A stretch of 64,000 bases of DNA. Source: Stutzerimonas frequens (GTDB taxonomy: Bacteria; Pseudomonadota; Gammaproteobacteria; Pseudomonadales; Pseudomonadaceae). The stretch covers positions 1 to 64,000 of the forward strand of contig NZ_JAMOHM010000004.1 of NCBI RefSeq assembly GCF_024448335.1, in the 5' to 3' direction. The position numbers were made by a program, and so were the translations under genes. Below are positions 10,469 through 17,632 of the stretch, piece after piece (within the stretch, counting starts at the first letter, position 1; each line of letters opens with the position of its first letter). The notes beneath the pieces were generated by a model. That model ran no database searches and was not told the origin of the DNA. It worked only from the letters and a program-made list of their open reading frames with translations.

Positions 10469-10496
10469 TTGCAGCGCAACGCTCAGCGGCCATAAT
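10469..10496 (+). promoter_or_regulatory. Candidate promoter for the APH/ATPase gene
   Basis: TTGCAG (10469-10474) and CATAAT (10491-10496) with a 16-base spacer, in the divergent region between mrcB and the ATPase gene whose ATG is about 70 bases downstream. Only the spacing and boxes support it. Confidence 0.3.
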
Positions 10497-10569
10497 GCCG
10501 GCGACTTTCCGACTGTGTGGACTGCTTCGCAGTGGACTCGCACGCCCCGTTCAAGAACTTCGACAAGGA

Positions 10570-12138
10570 ATGACCGTGAGCCAAGCACTGATCGCCGCCC
10601 TGCAGAATCCTGCCCTGTATCCGCACCCCACCGAAGGCTTTCGGGTCATCGAAACCCATATCTCCTGGGTCATCCTCACCGGCCAGCACGCCTACAAGAT
10701 CAAGAAACCGGTGAACTTCGGCTTCCTCGACTTCACCGATTTGTCCGCTCGCAAGCATTTCTGCGAAGAGGAGCTGCGCCTCAACCAGCGCATGGCGCCC
10801 GATCTCTACCTGGAAGTGCTGCCCATCAGCGGCTCGCCTGATGCCCCGGTGATCGGTGGCGACGGCCAGCCCTTCGAGTACGCCCTGAAGATGCGCGAGT
10901 TCCCGCAGTCCCAGCTGCTGGCCGAGGTCCAGGTCCGCGGCGAGCTGACCGATGCGCATATCGACGCCCTGGCTGAGCAGATCGCCAGCTTCCACCTCAG
11001 TACACCGCAGGTACAAGCGGACCATGCGCTGAACAGCGCCGACGCGATCGTCGCACCGATGCGGCAGAACTTCGAACAGATCCGCCCGCTGCTCAGCGAG
11101 CCGGAAGACCTGCGCCAGCTGGACGCGCTCGAAGACTGGACCGAAACCAGCATCACGCGCCTGCGCCCGCTGCTCGAACAACGCTGCCAGCAAGGCTTCG
11201 TTCGCGAATGCCATGGCGACCTTCACCTGGGCAATGCGACGCTGATCGATGGCAAGGTCGTGCTGTTCGACTGCATCGAGTTCAACGAGCCGTTCCGCCT
11301 GATCGATGTCGCCTCGGATGCTGCCTTCCTGGCCATGGATCTTGAGGATCGCGGACTGAAATGCCAGGCCCGACGCTTTATCAATGGCTGGCTGGAACAC
11401 ACCGGCGACTATGCCGCACTGGCCCTGCTCAACCTGTACAAGGCCTATCGTGCACTGGTTCGCGGCAAGGTCAGCCTGTTCCGTCTGTATCAGGAGCAGG
11501 ACGCCGTGCAGCGCAAGGTAGTCCTGCGCCAGTATCGCGGCTACGCCAACCTTGCCGAAAGCTACAGCGCGATTCCGTCCCGCTTCCTCGCCATCACCCA
11601 CGGCGTATCGGCCGTTGGCAAGAGCCACGTGGCACTGCGCCTGGTCGAAGCGCTGGGCGCGGTGCGTCTGCGCTCGGATGTCGAGCGCAAGCGTCTGCAC
11701 GGCGAGCAGCCTCAGGCGCAGGCAGGCCAGCTCGATAGCGGCATCTATAGCCCGCAAGCCAGCGAAGCGACCTACCAGCGCCTGCACCAGCTGGCGACCG
11801 GCGCACTGCAAGCCGGCTTCGCCGTGGTCATCGACGCGGCGTACCTGAAGCAGTCGCAACGCCAGGCGGCGTGGCAGGCAGCCGAAGCGACCGGCGTGCC
11901 GTTCCTCATCCTCGACTGCGAGGCTCCGGAAGCGGTGATCGCCCAATGGCTCGCCCAGCGTCAGGCCGAAGGCCTTGATCCGTCCGACGCGACGATGGAG
12001 GTGGTCCGCGCGCAGCAGGCCAGCCGCGAGCCGCTGAGCGACAGCGAGCGCCTGCACAGCTGCCGGGTCCAGACGCAGGATGCCGGCAGCCTCGACGAAC
12101 TGGTCGCCAACATCCGCCAGCGCCTGCCGGGGCTCTGA
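10570..12138 (+). CDS. Two-domain protein: aminoglycoside phosphotransferase-like kinase plus P-loop ATPase
   Basis: The open frame runs far upstream, but I start at the ATG after AAGGA (MTVSQALIAAL; 522 aa) because the extension is antisense to mrcB. The N-terminal ~330 residues resemble an aminoglycoside phosphotransferase/kinase fold, with the Brenner-type ECHGDLHLGNATLIDG and VLFDCIEFNE. The C-terminal ~170 residues are a P-loop kinase or AAA-like domain with Walker A GVSAVGKSHVAL. The family is widespread in proteobacteria and usually annotated only as AAA family ATPase; its substrate is unknown. Divergent from mrcB. Confidence 0.88.
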   Translation: MTVSQALIAALQNPALYPHPTEGFRVIETHISWVILTGQHAYKIKKPVNFGFLDFTDLSARKHFCEEELRLNQRMAPDLYLEVLPISGSPDAPVIGGDGQPFEYALKMREFPQSQLLAEVQVRGELTDAHIDALAEQIASFHLSTPQVQADHALNSADAIVAPMRQNFEQIRPLLSEPEDLRQLDALEDWTETSITRLRPLLEQRCQQGFVRECHGDLHLGNATLIDGKVVLFDCIEFNEPFRLIDVASDAAFLAMDLEDRGLKCQARRFINGWLEHTGDYAALALLNLYKAYRALVRGKVSLFRLYQEQDAVQRKVVLRQYRGYANLAESYSAIPSRFLAITHGVSAVGKSHVALRLVEALGAVRLRSDVERKRLHGEQPQAQAGQLDSGIYSPQASEATYQRLHQLATGALQAGFAVVIDAAYLKQSQRQAAWQAAEATGVPFLILDCEAPEAVIAQWLAQRQAEGLDPSDATMEVVRAQQASREPLSDSERLHSCRVQTQDAGSLDELVANIRQRLPGL

Positions 12139-12198
12139 CCGTTAGGCACCGTCGCCGGCAGGCCGCGGCGGTGCCTCTATACTCCCGGTATAACGACC

Positions 12199-12993
12199 GT
12201 GGAAATGCCCATGCCTGCCAGCGAACCCCGCCTCTCCGGAGCCGGTGACAGCGTTCAGCTGTTCTCCAGCCGCTCCGATGACTACGCCCGTTACCGTCCG
12301 ACCTACCCGGAGGCGCTCTTCGCCTGGCTTGCCAGCCAATGCGCCGCTACCGACAGTGCCCTGGACCTGGCCGCCGGCAACGGTCAGGCCAGCCTTCCGC
12401 TGACGCGCCACTTCCGTCAGGTGCTGGCCTGCGATGCCAGTGCCGAGCAGCTTGCCGCGGGCGATGGTTGGGCGCACGTGCAGCGTTTCGTCGCCGAGGC
12501 AGAGCACCTGCCTCTGCGAAACGGCCTGCTCGACCTGATCGTCGTCGCGCAGGCACTGCATTGGTTCGCCACTCCGGCGTTTTTCGATCAGGCGCGACAA
12601 GCGCTGAAGCCCAGCGGACTGTTCTGCGCCTGGTGCTACAGCCTGCTGGAAGTATCTCCGGATGTGGACGCGATCATTAATCACCTCTACCACGAAACGC
12701 TTGCTGGCTACTGGCCTGCCGGTCGTGCCAGCGTCGACGCCGGCTATCGAGATATCCGGCCACCGTTCGCATGCATCGACACGCCGCCCTTCGCCCTTGA
12801 AGCACAGTGGAATCTCGGCGAGCTGTTGGGCTACTTGCGCACCTGGTCAGCCGTCAAACAATGGCAACGGCAACACGGCCGGGACCCCATCGAGCTGCAC
12901 GAACCTCAAATTCTCTCGGCCTGGGGCCCACCCGATCAGCGGCGCCCAGTCCGCTGGCCGCTACACTTCCTTACAGGCTTCCCCAACCGCTAG
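12199..12993 (+). CDS. Class I SAM-dependent methyltransferase
   Basis: 264 residues with a class I methyltransferase fold: motif I ALDLAAGNGQASLPL at about 54, an acidic residue after beta-2 (LACDASAEQL), and motif IV/post region VAQALHWFATPAFFDQARQAL. This HWF-containing subgroup is related to yeast Crg1/Tmt1-type small-molecule methyltransferases; the substrate cannot be read from the sequence. The start is uncertain by a few codons (MEMPMP). Just upstream are a hairpin ending the previous gene (about 12144-12178) and a TATAAC that could be a -10. Confidence 0.85.
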   Translation: MEMPMPASEPRLSGAGDSVQLFSSRSDDYARYRPTYPEALFAWLASQCAATDSALDLAAGNGQASLPLTRHFRQVLACDASAEQLAAGDGWAHVQRFVAEAEHLPLRNGLLDLIVVAQALHWFATPAFFDQARQALKPSGLFCAWCYSLLEVSPDVDAIINHLYHETLAGYWPAGRASVDAGYRDIRPPFACIDTPPFALEAQWNLGELLGYLRTWSAVKQWQRQHGRDPIELHEPQILSAWGPPDQRRPVRWPLHFLTGFPNR

Positions 12994-13011
12994 CAATGCA
13001 AGGACGCCGCC

Positions 13012-13275
13012 ATGCACGACGAACTGCTATCGCTCCGCAATCTCGGCAAGACCTCGGTTCAGTGGCTGCACGCTTCGGGCATTCACACAAGGGATGACCT
13101 GCGGCGGCTCGGCTCGGTCAGCTCCTATCGAGCAGTCAAGGCGCGCGGCTTTGCTGCGTCCAAGGTTCTGCTCTATGCCATTGAAGGCGCACTGCGTGAC
13201 GTGCCCTGGCAGCAACTACCGTCCCCGCTGAAGGACGAGCTGAATCGGAACCTGAGCAACGAGCCCGACAACTAG
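13012..13275 (+). CDS. Stand-alone TfoX C-terminal domain protein
   Basis: An 87-residue protein matching only the C-terminal helix-hairpin-helix-like domain of TfoX/Sxy (LRNLGKTSVQWLHASGIHT, GAVSSY-like region, LLYAIEGALRDVPWQQLP). TfoX/Sxy co-activates competence genes with CRP in other gammaproteobacteria, but here the N-terminal domain is absent, so a competence role should not be assumed. It starts 18 bases after the methyltransferase gene and is probably cotranscribed with it. Such single-domain forms are common in Pseudomonas. Confidence 0.85.
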   Translation: MHDELLSLRNLGKTSVQWLHASGIHTRDDLRRLGSVSSYRAVKARGFAASKVLLYAIEGALRDVPWQQLPSPLKDELNRNLSNEPDN

Positions 13276-13304
13276 AGCTAGCTCACAACCTCCGCTCGGC
13301 ACGA

Positions 13305-13334
13305 TTTACTCGCTCGCGCGACCGGGCCTATTGT
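13305..13334 (+). promoter_or_regulatory. Candidate promoter of the cbpA-like gene
   Basis: TTTACT (13305-13310) and TATTGT (13329-13334) with an 18-base spacer, about 50 bases before the ATG. A half-conserved Vfr/CRP-like site (GA-N6-TCACA, ending at 13287) is centred near -58 relative to the predicted start. Confidence 0.35.
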
Positions 13335-13385
13335 GCATCAACGTGACCCTGCCAATCGTCTGCCGCTCGTTCAAGGATTACCGAC

Positions 13386-14183
13386 ATGTATCTACTCGGG
13401 GAACAACCGGCGTATGCCGATCGCCTGATCAGCCGCCTGCAAGCCATCCCCAGCCAGCTGCTGGAGGGCCTGCAACCATCAGGCCCCAATCTCGACATCA
13501 AACACACCGACGACCTTTGCGCGGAGCTGCCGCCCCAGCAGCTGTTCGTGATCGAGACCGGCCTGCTGCATGCGGTGATCGACGGCAAACCACTGTTCTA
13601 TCTGCAGGAAGGCGACTTGATCGGCCTGCGCCAGGCCGCCGACTTGCCCGAATGCCGCTACAGCAGCGACGAGCCCGTCACACTGGTGCCCTACTCGCGC
13701 AACGCGGTGTTTCAGCACGTTCATGGCGACACGCATCGGCAGGAACTCTTCACGCAATACCTGATCGGTCACACCGCTCTGCTCGGCGACGCGCTGGCAC
13801 GCCTGAAGCAACCGGAAATCCGCCCGGCAACGGGGTTCAAGCATTTCGCGGTAGGCGAGGAACTCATTCGTCAGGGCGATGAGGCGGACAACGTATTCAT
13901 CATCATCGAAGGCCACGCGGACGCTATCGTCGACGGACAGAAGGTCGGCGACGTCCAGAAGGACGAGATCTTCGGCGCCATGGCGGTGTTCACTCGCGAG
14001 CGCCGCAGCGCAACGGTGGTCGCCAGCGAGCCATGCACGGTCATGGTGATTCCCAAGGAACAGTTCCTCGGCCTGACGCAAAGCAACCCGCGCATCGCCC
14101 ACAGCCTGATCGAGAGCATGGCCCGACGCATCGACCTGCTGAACAAGGAAGTCACTCACCTGCGGGTCAATGTCGCCGTCTAG
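13386..14183 (+). CDS. cbpA: Cyclic nucleotide-binding domain protein, CbpA-like
   Basis: A 265-residue protein whose C-terminal half (about 140-250) is a cyclic-nucleotide-binding domain: FAVGEELIRQGDEADNVFII, then the phosphate-binding cassette EIFGAMAVFTRERRSATVV. No DNA-binding domain follows, unlike Vfr. Position beside prrF and the haem genes matches CbpA of P. aeruginosa, a polarly localised cAMP-binding protein. In the cassette the arginine (about R207) is kept, but the usual glutamate that binds the ribose hydroxyl is alanine (about A198), so cAMP affinity is open. The N-terminal half is a second, degenerate CNB-like domain. Confidence 0.8.
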   Translation: MYLLGEQPAYADRLISRLQAIPSQLLEGLQPSGPNLDIKHTDDLCAELPPQQLFVIETGLLHAVIDGKPLFYLQEGDLIGLRQAADLPECRYSSDEPVTLVPYSRNAVFQHVHGDTHRQELFTQYLIGHTALLGDALARLKQPEIRPATGFKHFAVGEELIRQGDEADNVFIIIEGHADAIVDGQKVGDVQKDEIFGAMAVFTRERRSATVVASEPCTVMVIPKEQFLGLTQSNPRIAHSLIESMARRIDLLNKEVTHLRVNVAV

Positions 14184-14225
14184 CGATCCGCTCGTCGCGG
14201 CCGCATATATTTTTACGAATGCCTG

Positions 14226-14253
14226 TTGACGTAGAAATGAGAATTGTTATTAT
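14226..14253 (+). promoter_or_regulatory. prrF promoter
   Basis: TTGACG (14226-14231) and TATTAT (14248-14253) with a 16-base spacer place the start near 14260. The -10 lies inside the Fur box, so Fe-Fur would occlude RNA polymerase. Confidence 0.75.
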
Positions 14254-14257
14254 TATC
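14239..14257 (+). promoter_or_regulatory. Fur box over the prrF promoter
   Basis: The 19 bases from GAGAATTG to TTATTATC match the GATAATGATAATCATTATC Fur consensus at 14 of 19 positions and cover the -10 element. This predicts repression of the small RNA under iron-replete conditions, as known for PrrF. Confidence 0.8.
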
Positions 14258-14259
14258 GC

Positions 14260-14369
14260 AACTGATCGCGAGGTCAGCCGATAGCTGAAGGCTCAGGCAG
14301 TCGATCCTTCAGGTTATCTCCTCATCAGGCTAATCACGGTTTTGACCCGGCTCTGCCGGGTCTTTTTTT
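14260..14369 (+). ncRNA. prrF: PrrF iron-responsive small RNA (single copy)
   Basis: PrrF RNAs are Fur-repressed, Hfq-dependent RNAs that block translation of iron-containing and other mRNAs under iron starvation (functional analogues of RyhB). The evidence here is the Fur box and promoter at the expected distance, the conserved pairing core (CTCCTCATCAGGCTAATCAC, about 14318-14337), a U-rich stretch and a strong terminator, in a ~110-nt transcript. Its position between a cbpA-like gene and the haem-uptake genes matches P. aeruginosa, where two copies lie in tandem; only one is present here. Exact 5' end is inferred from the -10. Confidence 0.85.
14344..14369 (+). terminator. PrrF rho-independent terminator
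   Basis: Stem GACCCGGC/GCCGGGTC with a TCT loop followed by seven T residues; forms the 3' end and Hfq-binding tail of PrrF. Confidence 0.9.
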
Positions 14370-14402
14370 GCCTGTCTTCTGCTGGCGGCAGATAAGGCAG
14401 CG

Positions 14403-15287
14403 CTATTTGCCGCGCTGCCGCAGTTGCTCGCAATGATCCTGCTCTGGTTGTGCCGGTGTATACCAGACGAAGTCTGCCTGCTCGGCGGATACCCTCTCGC
14501 CGACCTCGGCAAGCATCAGCACCGTGACAGGCATGTCTGCCAGATCCTCGATATGCAGCGGCACCCCAAGGTCACGCCGCACATGGAACGCCCCCGCCAG
14601 CAGCATCGCGGGCTTTGGCGCTGCGAGCAGACGTTCGGCCATGCGTCGATCTCGCTGCTGTTGCACCGCCAGCATCGCCGGAAGCTGACTTGCCGGCAGC
14701 ATGCCGCAATGCGAGGTTTCGATCTGCGCGAGCAGAGCATCCCTCACCGTGGTCGTTGCCGAAGCGCGCCCCTGCAAGCGGGGAGCGGCCCGGTAGATGG
14801 ACATGATCTCGTCGCGTCCGAGATTTGCCTGCAACAGCGGATAGGACTGCATCAGCGCATGGCTGACCAAAGGCCCGTAGAGGTTCCAGTCCCAGCCCTT
14901 CTGCCAGTCCAACGCCTGGGCAAGATCGCCCGGCGCATGGCCCGCGCGAAGGTTTCGACGCACACTGTCGACACGCGCCTGCTGGCCGGGCTCGAGCATT
15001 TCCAGCAGCAGGCTGCCGTGCGGGCGTTGCTGCTCCAGCGCCTGCAGCAGCCAGAGCTGCAGCGCATGGTGATCGGGGTTGTCGTGGCGCTCGCCGACCA
15101 GCAGGGCCTCGCTGTCCTGCAACCTGGCGACGAGCTGAGCCGGGGTCAGCACAGCGTCATTGCGCAGATCGACGATAAGGCCGAGATCGGCGTGGTCCCG
15201 GCCTTCCGGACCCTGCCACTCAGGTAGCGGTGGCAGTACGCTACAAGCGCTCAGCAAGACCACTGTCAATAAAACGATGATGCGCAC
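14403..15287 (-). CDS. ChaN-family haem-associated lipoprotein (PhuW-like)
   Basis: A 294-residue lipoprotein of the ChaN/PhuW family; ChaN of Campylobacter binds haem at the outer membrane. I start at the GTG giving VRIIVLLTVVLLSAC, because AGGAGG sits six bases before it; a TTG five codons upstream lies inside that Shine-Dalgarno. The lipobox is LLSAC with the cysteine at about residue 15. The domain contains the family's VGERHDNPDHHALQ and a C-terminal GAFHVRRDLGVP. It is the third gene after a haem ABC permease and ATPase, whose stop lies 12 bases upstream. It ends convergently with prrF. Confidence 0.85.
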   Translation of the reverse strand: MRIIVLLTVVLLSACSVLPPLPEWQGPEGRDHADLGLIVDLRNDAVLTPAQLVARLQDSEALLVGERHDNPDHHALQLWLLQALEQQRPHGSLLLEMLEPGQQARVDSVRRNLRAGHAPGDLAQALDWQKGWDWNLYGPLVSHALMQSYPLLQANLGRDEIMSIYRAAPRLQGRASATTTVRDALLAQIETSHCGMLPASQLPAMLAVQQQRDRRMAERLLAAPKPAMLLAGAFHVRRDLGVPLHIEDLADMPVTVLMLAEVGERVSAEQADFVWYTPAQPEQDHCEQLRQRGK

Positions 15288-15298
15288 CACAGACCTCC

Positions 15299-16066
15299 TC
15301 AACGGGCGATGACCAGGGGGTGACCTCGTTCCGGATGCCGCTGGACCAGCACATCCAGGCCGAACACGGCTTGCAGCGGCGCCTCGCGCAACACCTCGTC
15401 CGGCGCGCCGGCGATCTGTGCGCGACCGTTCTTGAGCAGCAACAGCCGATCACAGTAACGGGCAGCCAGATTCAGGTCATGCAGGATCACCAGTGCGGCG
15501 CCGCCCTGCTCGGCGAAACGCCGAACCGCCTGGAGGATGCTGTGCTGATGTGCCGGGTCGAGCATCGAGGTGGGCTCGTCGAGCAGCAGCACGCTGCCCT
15601 CGTCCCCCGGCCAGAGCTGCGCCAGCACTCGGGCCAGATGCACCCGCTGACGCTCGCCACCGGACAGCCGCAGATAGCTGCGCCCGGCCAGATGCTGCGC
15701 ATCCGCGGCCTGGAGTGCAGCGGCCACGATGCGAGCATCAGCCTGACGGCCGCTGCAATGCGGCAGGCGCCCCATCGCGACCACATCTTCGACCTGGAAG
15801 GCAAAGCTCAGCGTCGAACTCTGCGGCAATACCGCTAGGCAACGCGCCCGCTCGCGATCCGACCAGTCGTCAAGCGCTCGCCCATGCAGCATGACCTGCC
15901 CTCTGGCGGTTTTCAGCTCGCCGGACAGAGCCTCCAGCAAGGTGCTCTTGCCCGCTCCGTTCGGGCCGAGCACACCCGACACCTGTCCCGCCTGCAAGCG
16001 CAGAGAAACCCCATCCAGCGCCGTGATGGCGCCACGCCTTACCGTCAGATCGCTGCCGACCAGCAT
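15299..16066 (-). CDS. hmuV: Haem/iron ABC transporter ATP-binding protein (HmuV/PhuV)
   Basis: 255-residue ABC ATPase of the FecE/HmuV type that powers haem import across the inner membrane. Walker [14 protein letters not shown]-loop, signature [11 protein letters not shown] and Walker [13 protein letters not shown] are complete. The open frame extends far upstream over the permease gene in another frame; the real start is the ATG overlapping the permease stop (TGATG), giving [12 protein letters not shown]. Translational coupling on both sides indicates an operon permease-ATPase-lipoprotein. Haem is favoured over other ferric ligands by the ChaN-type neighbour and by synteny with P. aeruginosa phuUVW. 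Confidence 0.92.
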   Translation of the reverse strand: MLVGSDLTVRRGAITALDGVSLRLQAGQVSGVLGPNGAGKSTLLEALSGELKTARGQVMLHGRALDDWSDRERARCLAVLPQSSTLSFAFQVEDVVAMGRLPHCSGRQADARIVAAALQAADAQHLAGRSYLRLSGGERQRVHLARVLAQLWPGDEGSVLLLDEPTSMLDPAHQHSILQAVRRFAEQGGAALVILHDLNLAARYCDRLLLLKNGRAQIAGAPDEVLREAPLQAVFGLDVLVQRHPERGHPLVIAR

Positions 16067-17103
16067 CAAACACGCTCCCGGAGCAGCAGGAACAGAAAGA
16101 ACGGCGCGCCTAGCAGCGCCGTGACGATGCCGATCGGCAACTCGGCAGGCGCGATCACCAGCCGCGCGGCGACATCCGCCAGCAACAGCAGGGTGGCGCC
16201 GGCGAGGGCCGAGGCCGGCAGCAGCAGCCGATGATCCGGCCCCACCAGCAGACGCATCAGATGCGGGACGACCAGGCCGACGAAGCCGATCAGGCCCGCG
16301 GCAGCAACGGCGGCGCCGACACCCAGCGCGGTACAGACCACCAGCTCGCGCTTGATGCGCTCGACGTCGAAACCCAAATGGCGCGCCTCGGATTCGCCTA
16401 GCAAGAGTGCATTCAATGCCGTTGCGCGGCGTGGCAGCCAACAGCCGACGGCAAGCGTGATCAGCAACAGCGGCCATAGCCCCGCGTAGCTGGCGCCGTT
16501 CAGGCTGCCGAGATTCCAGAAGGTCAGTGAGCGCAACGTGGTGTCGTCGGCAAGATAGGTGAACAGGCCGACAATGGCACCGGCCAGTGCGGTCAGGGCG
16601 ATACCCGCCAACAGCATGGTGGCGACGCGGGTCTGCCCGTCGCGCCGCCCCAGCCGATACACCAGCAAGGTCACCGCGAGGCCCCCAAGGAAGGCGAACA
16701 TGGACAGCACATAGGGCTGCCAGACCTGCGGCAGCGCGGGCACGAAGGTGCTGCCGACGATCGCGGCAGCCGCACCGAGCGCGGCGCCGCTGGACACCCC
16801 GACGAGCCCGGGATCGGCCAAGGGGTTGCGAAAGAGTCCCTGCATCGCCACGCCGCACAGGGCCAGCACGGCACCTGCGGCGCAGCCGAGCAGCGTACGC
16901 GGCAGCCGGATCTGGCCCAGGATCAACTCTGCCTGCTGCAGACCATCATGTCCGATCGGCAGTCCCAGCAGGCGCAGCGCCGCCAGCGCAGTGTCGTCCA
17001 GCGCCAGGCTCAACGGACCCAGCGCCAACGACAGCCAGACGGCCGCCAGCAACAGCACGCTGAGTACGACAAACAGAATACGTACAGGAACCCGAGTGCC
17101 CAT
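16066..17103 (-). CDS. hmuU: Haem/iron ABC transporter permease (HmuU/PhuU, FecCD family)
   Basis: 345-residue polytopic FecCD-family permease with about nine to ten helices ([49 protein letters not shown]). It forms the membrane channel with the downstream ATPase. It is the first gene of its group, and the ATG has only a weak ribosome-binding site. In P. aeruginosa the genes phuS and phuT (cytoplasmic haem carrier and periplasmic binding protein) and the receptor phuR lie next to phuU; here a Rieske gene on the other strand follows after 130 bases and none of these is present. Confidence 0.92.
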   Translation of the reverse strand: MGTRVPVRILFVVLSVLLLAAVWLSLALGPLSLALDDTALAALRLLGLPIGHDGLQQAELILGQIRLPRTLLGCAAGAVLALCGVAMQGLFRNPLADPGLVGVSSGAALGAAAAIVGSTFVPALPQVWQPYVLSMFAFLGGLAVTLLVYRLGRRDGQTRVATMLLAGIALTALAGAIVGLFTYLADDTTLRSLTFWNLGSLNGASYAGLWPLLLITLAVGCWLPRRATALNALLLGESEARHLGFDVERIKRELVVCTALGVGAAVAAAGLIGFVGLVVPHLMRLLVGPDHRLLLPASALAGATLLLLADVAARLVIAPAELPIGIVTALLGAPFFLFLLLRERV

Positions 17104-17235
17104 CAGGGATGCTTCGCCAGGCGGATGAGGGGCGAAGGATAAGAGCGTGTCGGCGGCGCCGCCACCCCGCGGTTAGCATCAGGCTGCGCACGAGCAGTGG
17201 TTGCGGGATAATCGCCGTTCCTGCGAGAGGTCAAG

Positions 17236-17571
17236 ATGATTCGATTGTGCGCAACATCCGAACTGCCGGAAGGGCAGAGCCGCGGTTTCACCGCAGGCGA
17301 ACTGCAGATCATCGCGGTTCGCCGGGATGGCCGGCCGTACCTGTACGAGAACCGCTGCCCGCACCGGGGCGTGCCATTGGAATGGCTGCCCGACCGCTTT
17401 CTCGACGAAAGCGGCAGCCTACTGCAATGCGCCACGCATGGAGCACTGTTCCTTATCGAGACTGGCGAATGCGTCGCCGGCCCCTGCGCCGGTCAATCGC
17501 TGCGGCAGCTGGATGTGATCGAGCGGGACGACAGCATCTGGTTGCAAACTGATCGACAGGGCGGCAGTTGA
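17236..17571 (+). CDS. Small Rieske [2Fe-2S] protein
   Basis: A 111-residue soluble Rieske ferredoxin-like protein. The cluster motif is present in two parts: NRCPHRGVPLEW (C-x-H) and QCATHGALF (C-x2-H), about 18 residues apart. There is no oxygenase domain and no signal peptide, so it is of the BphF/NirD-like soluble type; its partner is unknown. GAGAGG precedes the ATG. It lies upstream of dsbD on the same strand with a 60-base gap and may be cotranscribed with it. Confidence 0.88.
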   Translation: MIRLCATSELPEGQSRGFTAGELQIIAVRRDGRPYLYENRCPHRGVPLEWLPDRFLDESGSLLQCATHGALFLIETGECVAGPCAGQSLRQLDVIERDDSIWLQTDRQGGS

Positions 17572-17632
17572 GCACGGGCACCAAACTCGAGGCTTGGTTA
17601 TCATGCCGCCAAAGCTTTGCCGTGAGATCACC

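Noticed and set aside
10483-12057. 524-codon minus-strand frame opposite the APH/ATPase gene
   Set aside because: The plus strand has the kinase and Walker motifs; the minus translation has none.
16067-16858. N-terminal extension that would fuse a 260-residue Arg-rich segment to the haem ABC ATPase
   Set aside because: It is the permease gene read in another frame; the ATPase starts at the ATG overlapping the permease stop.
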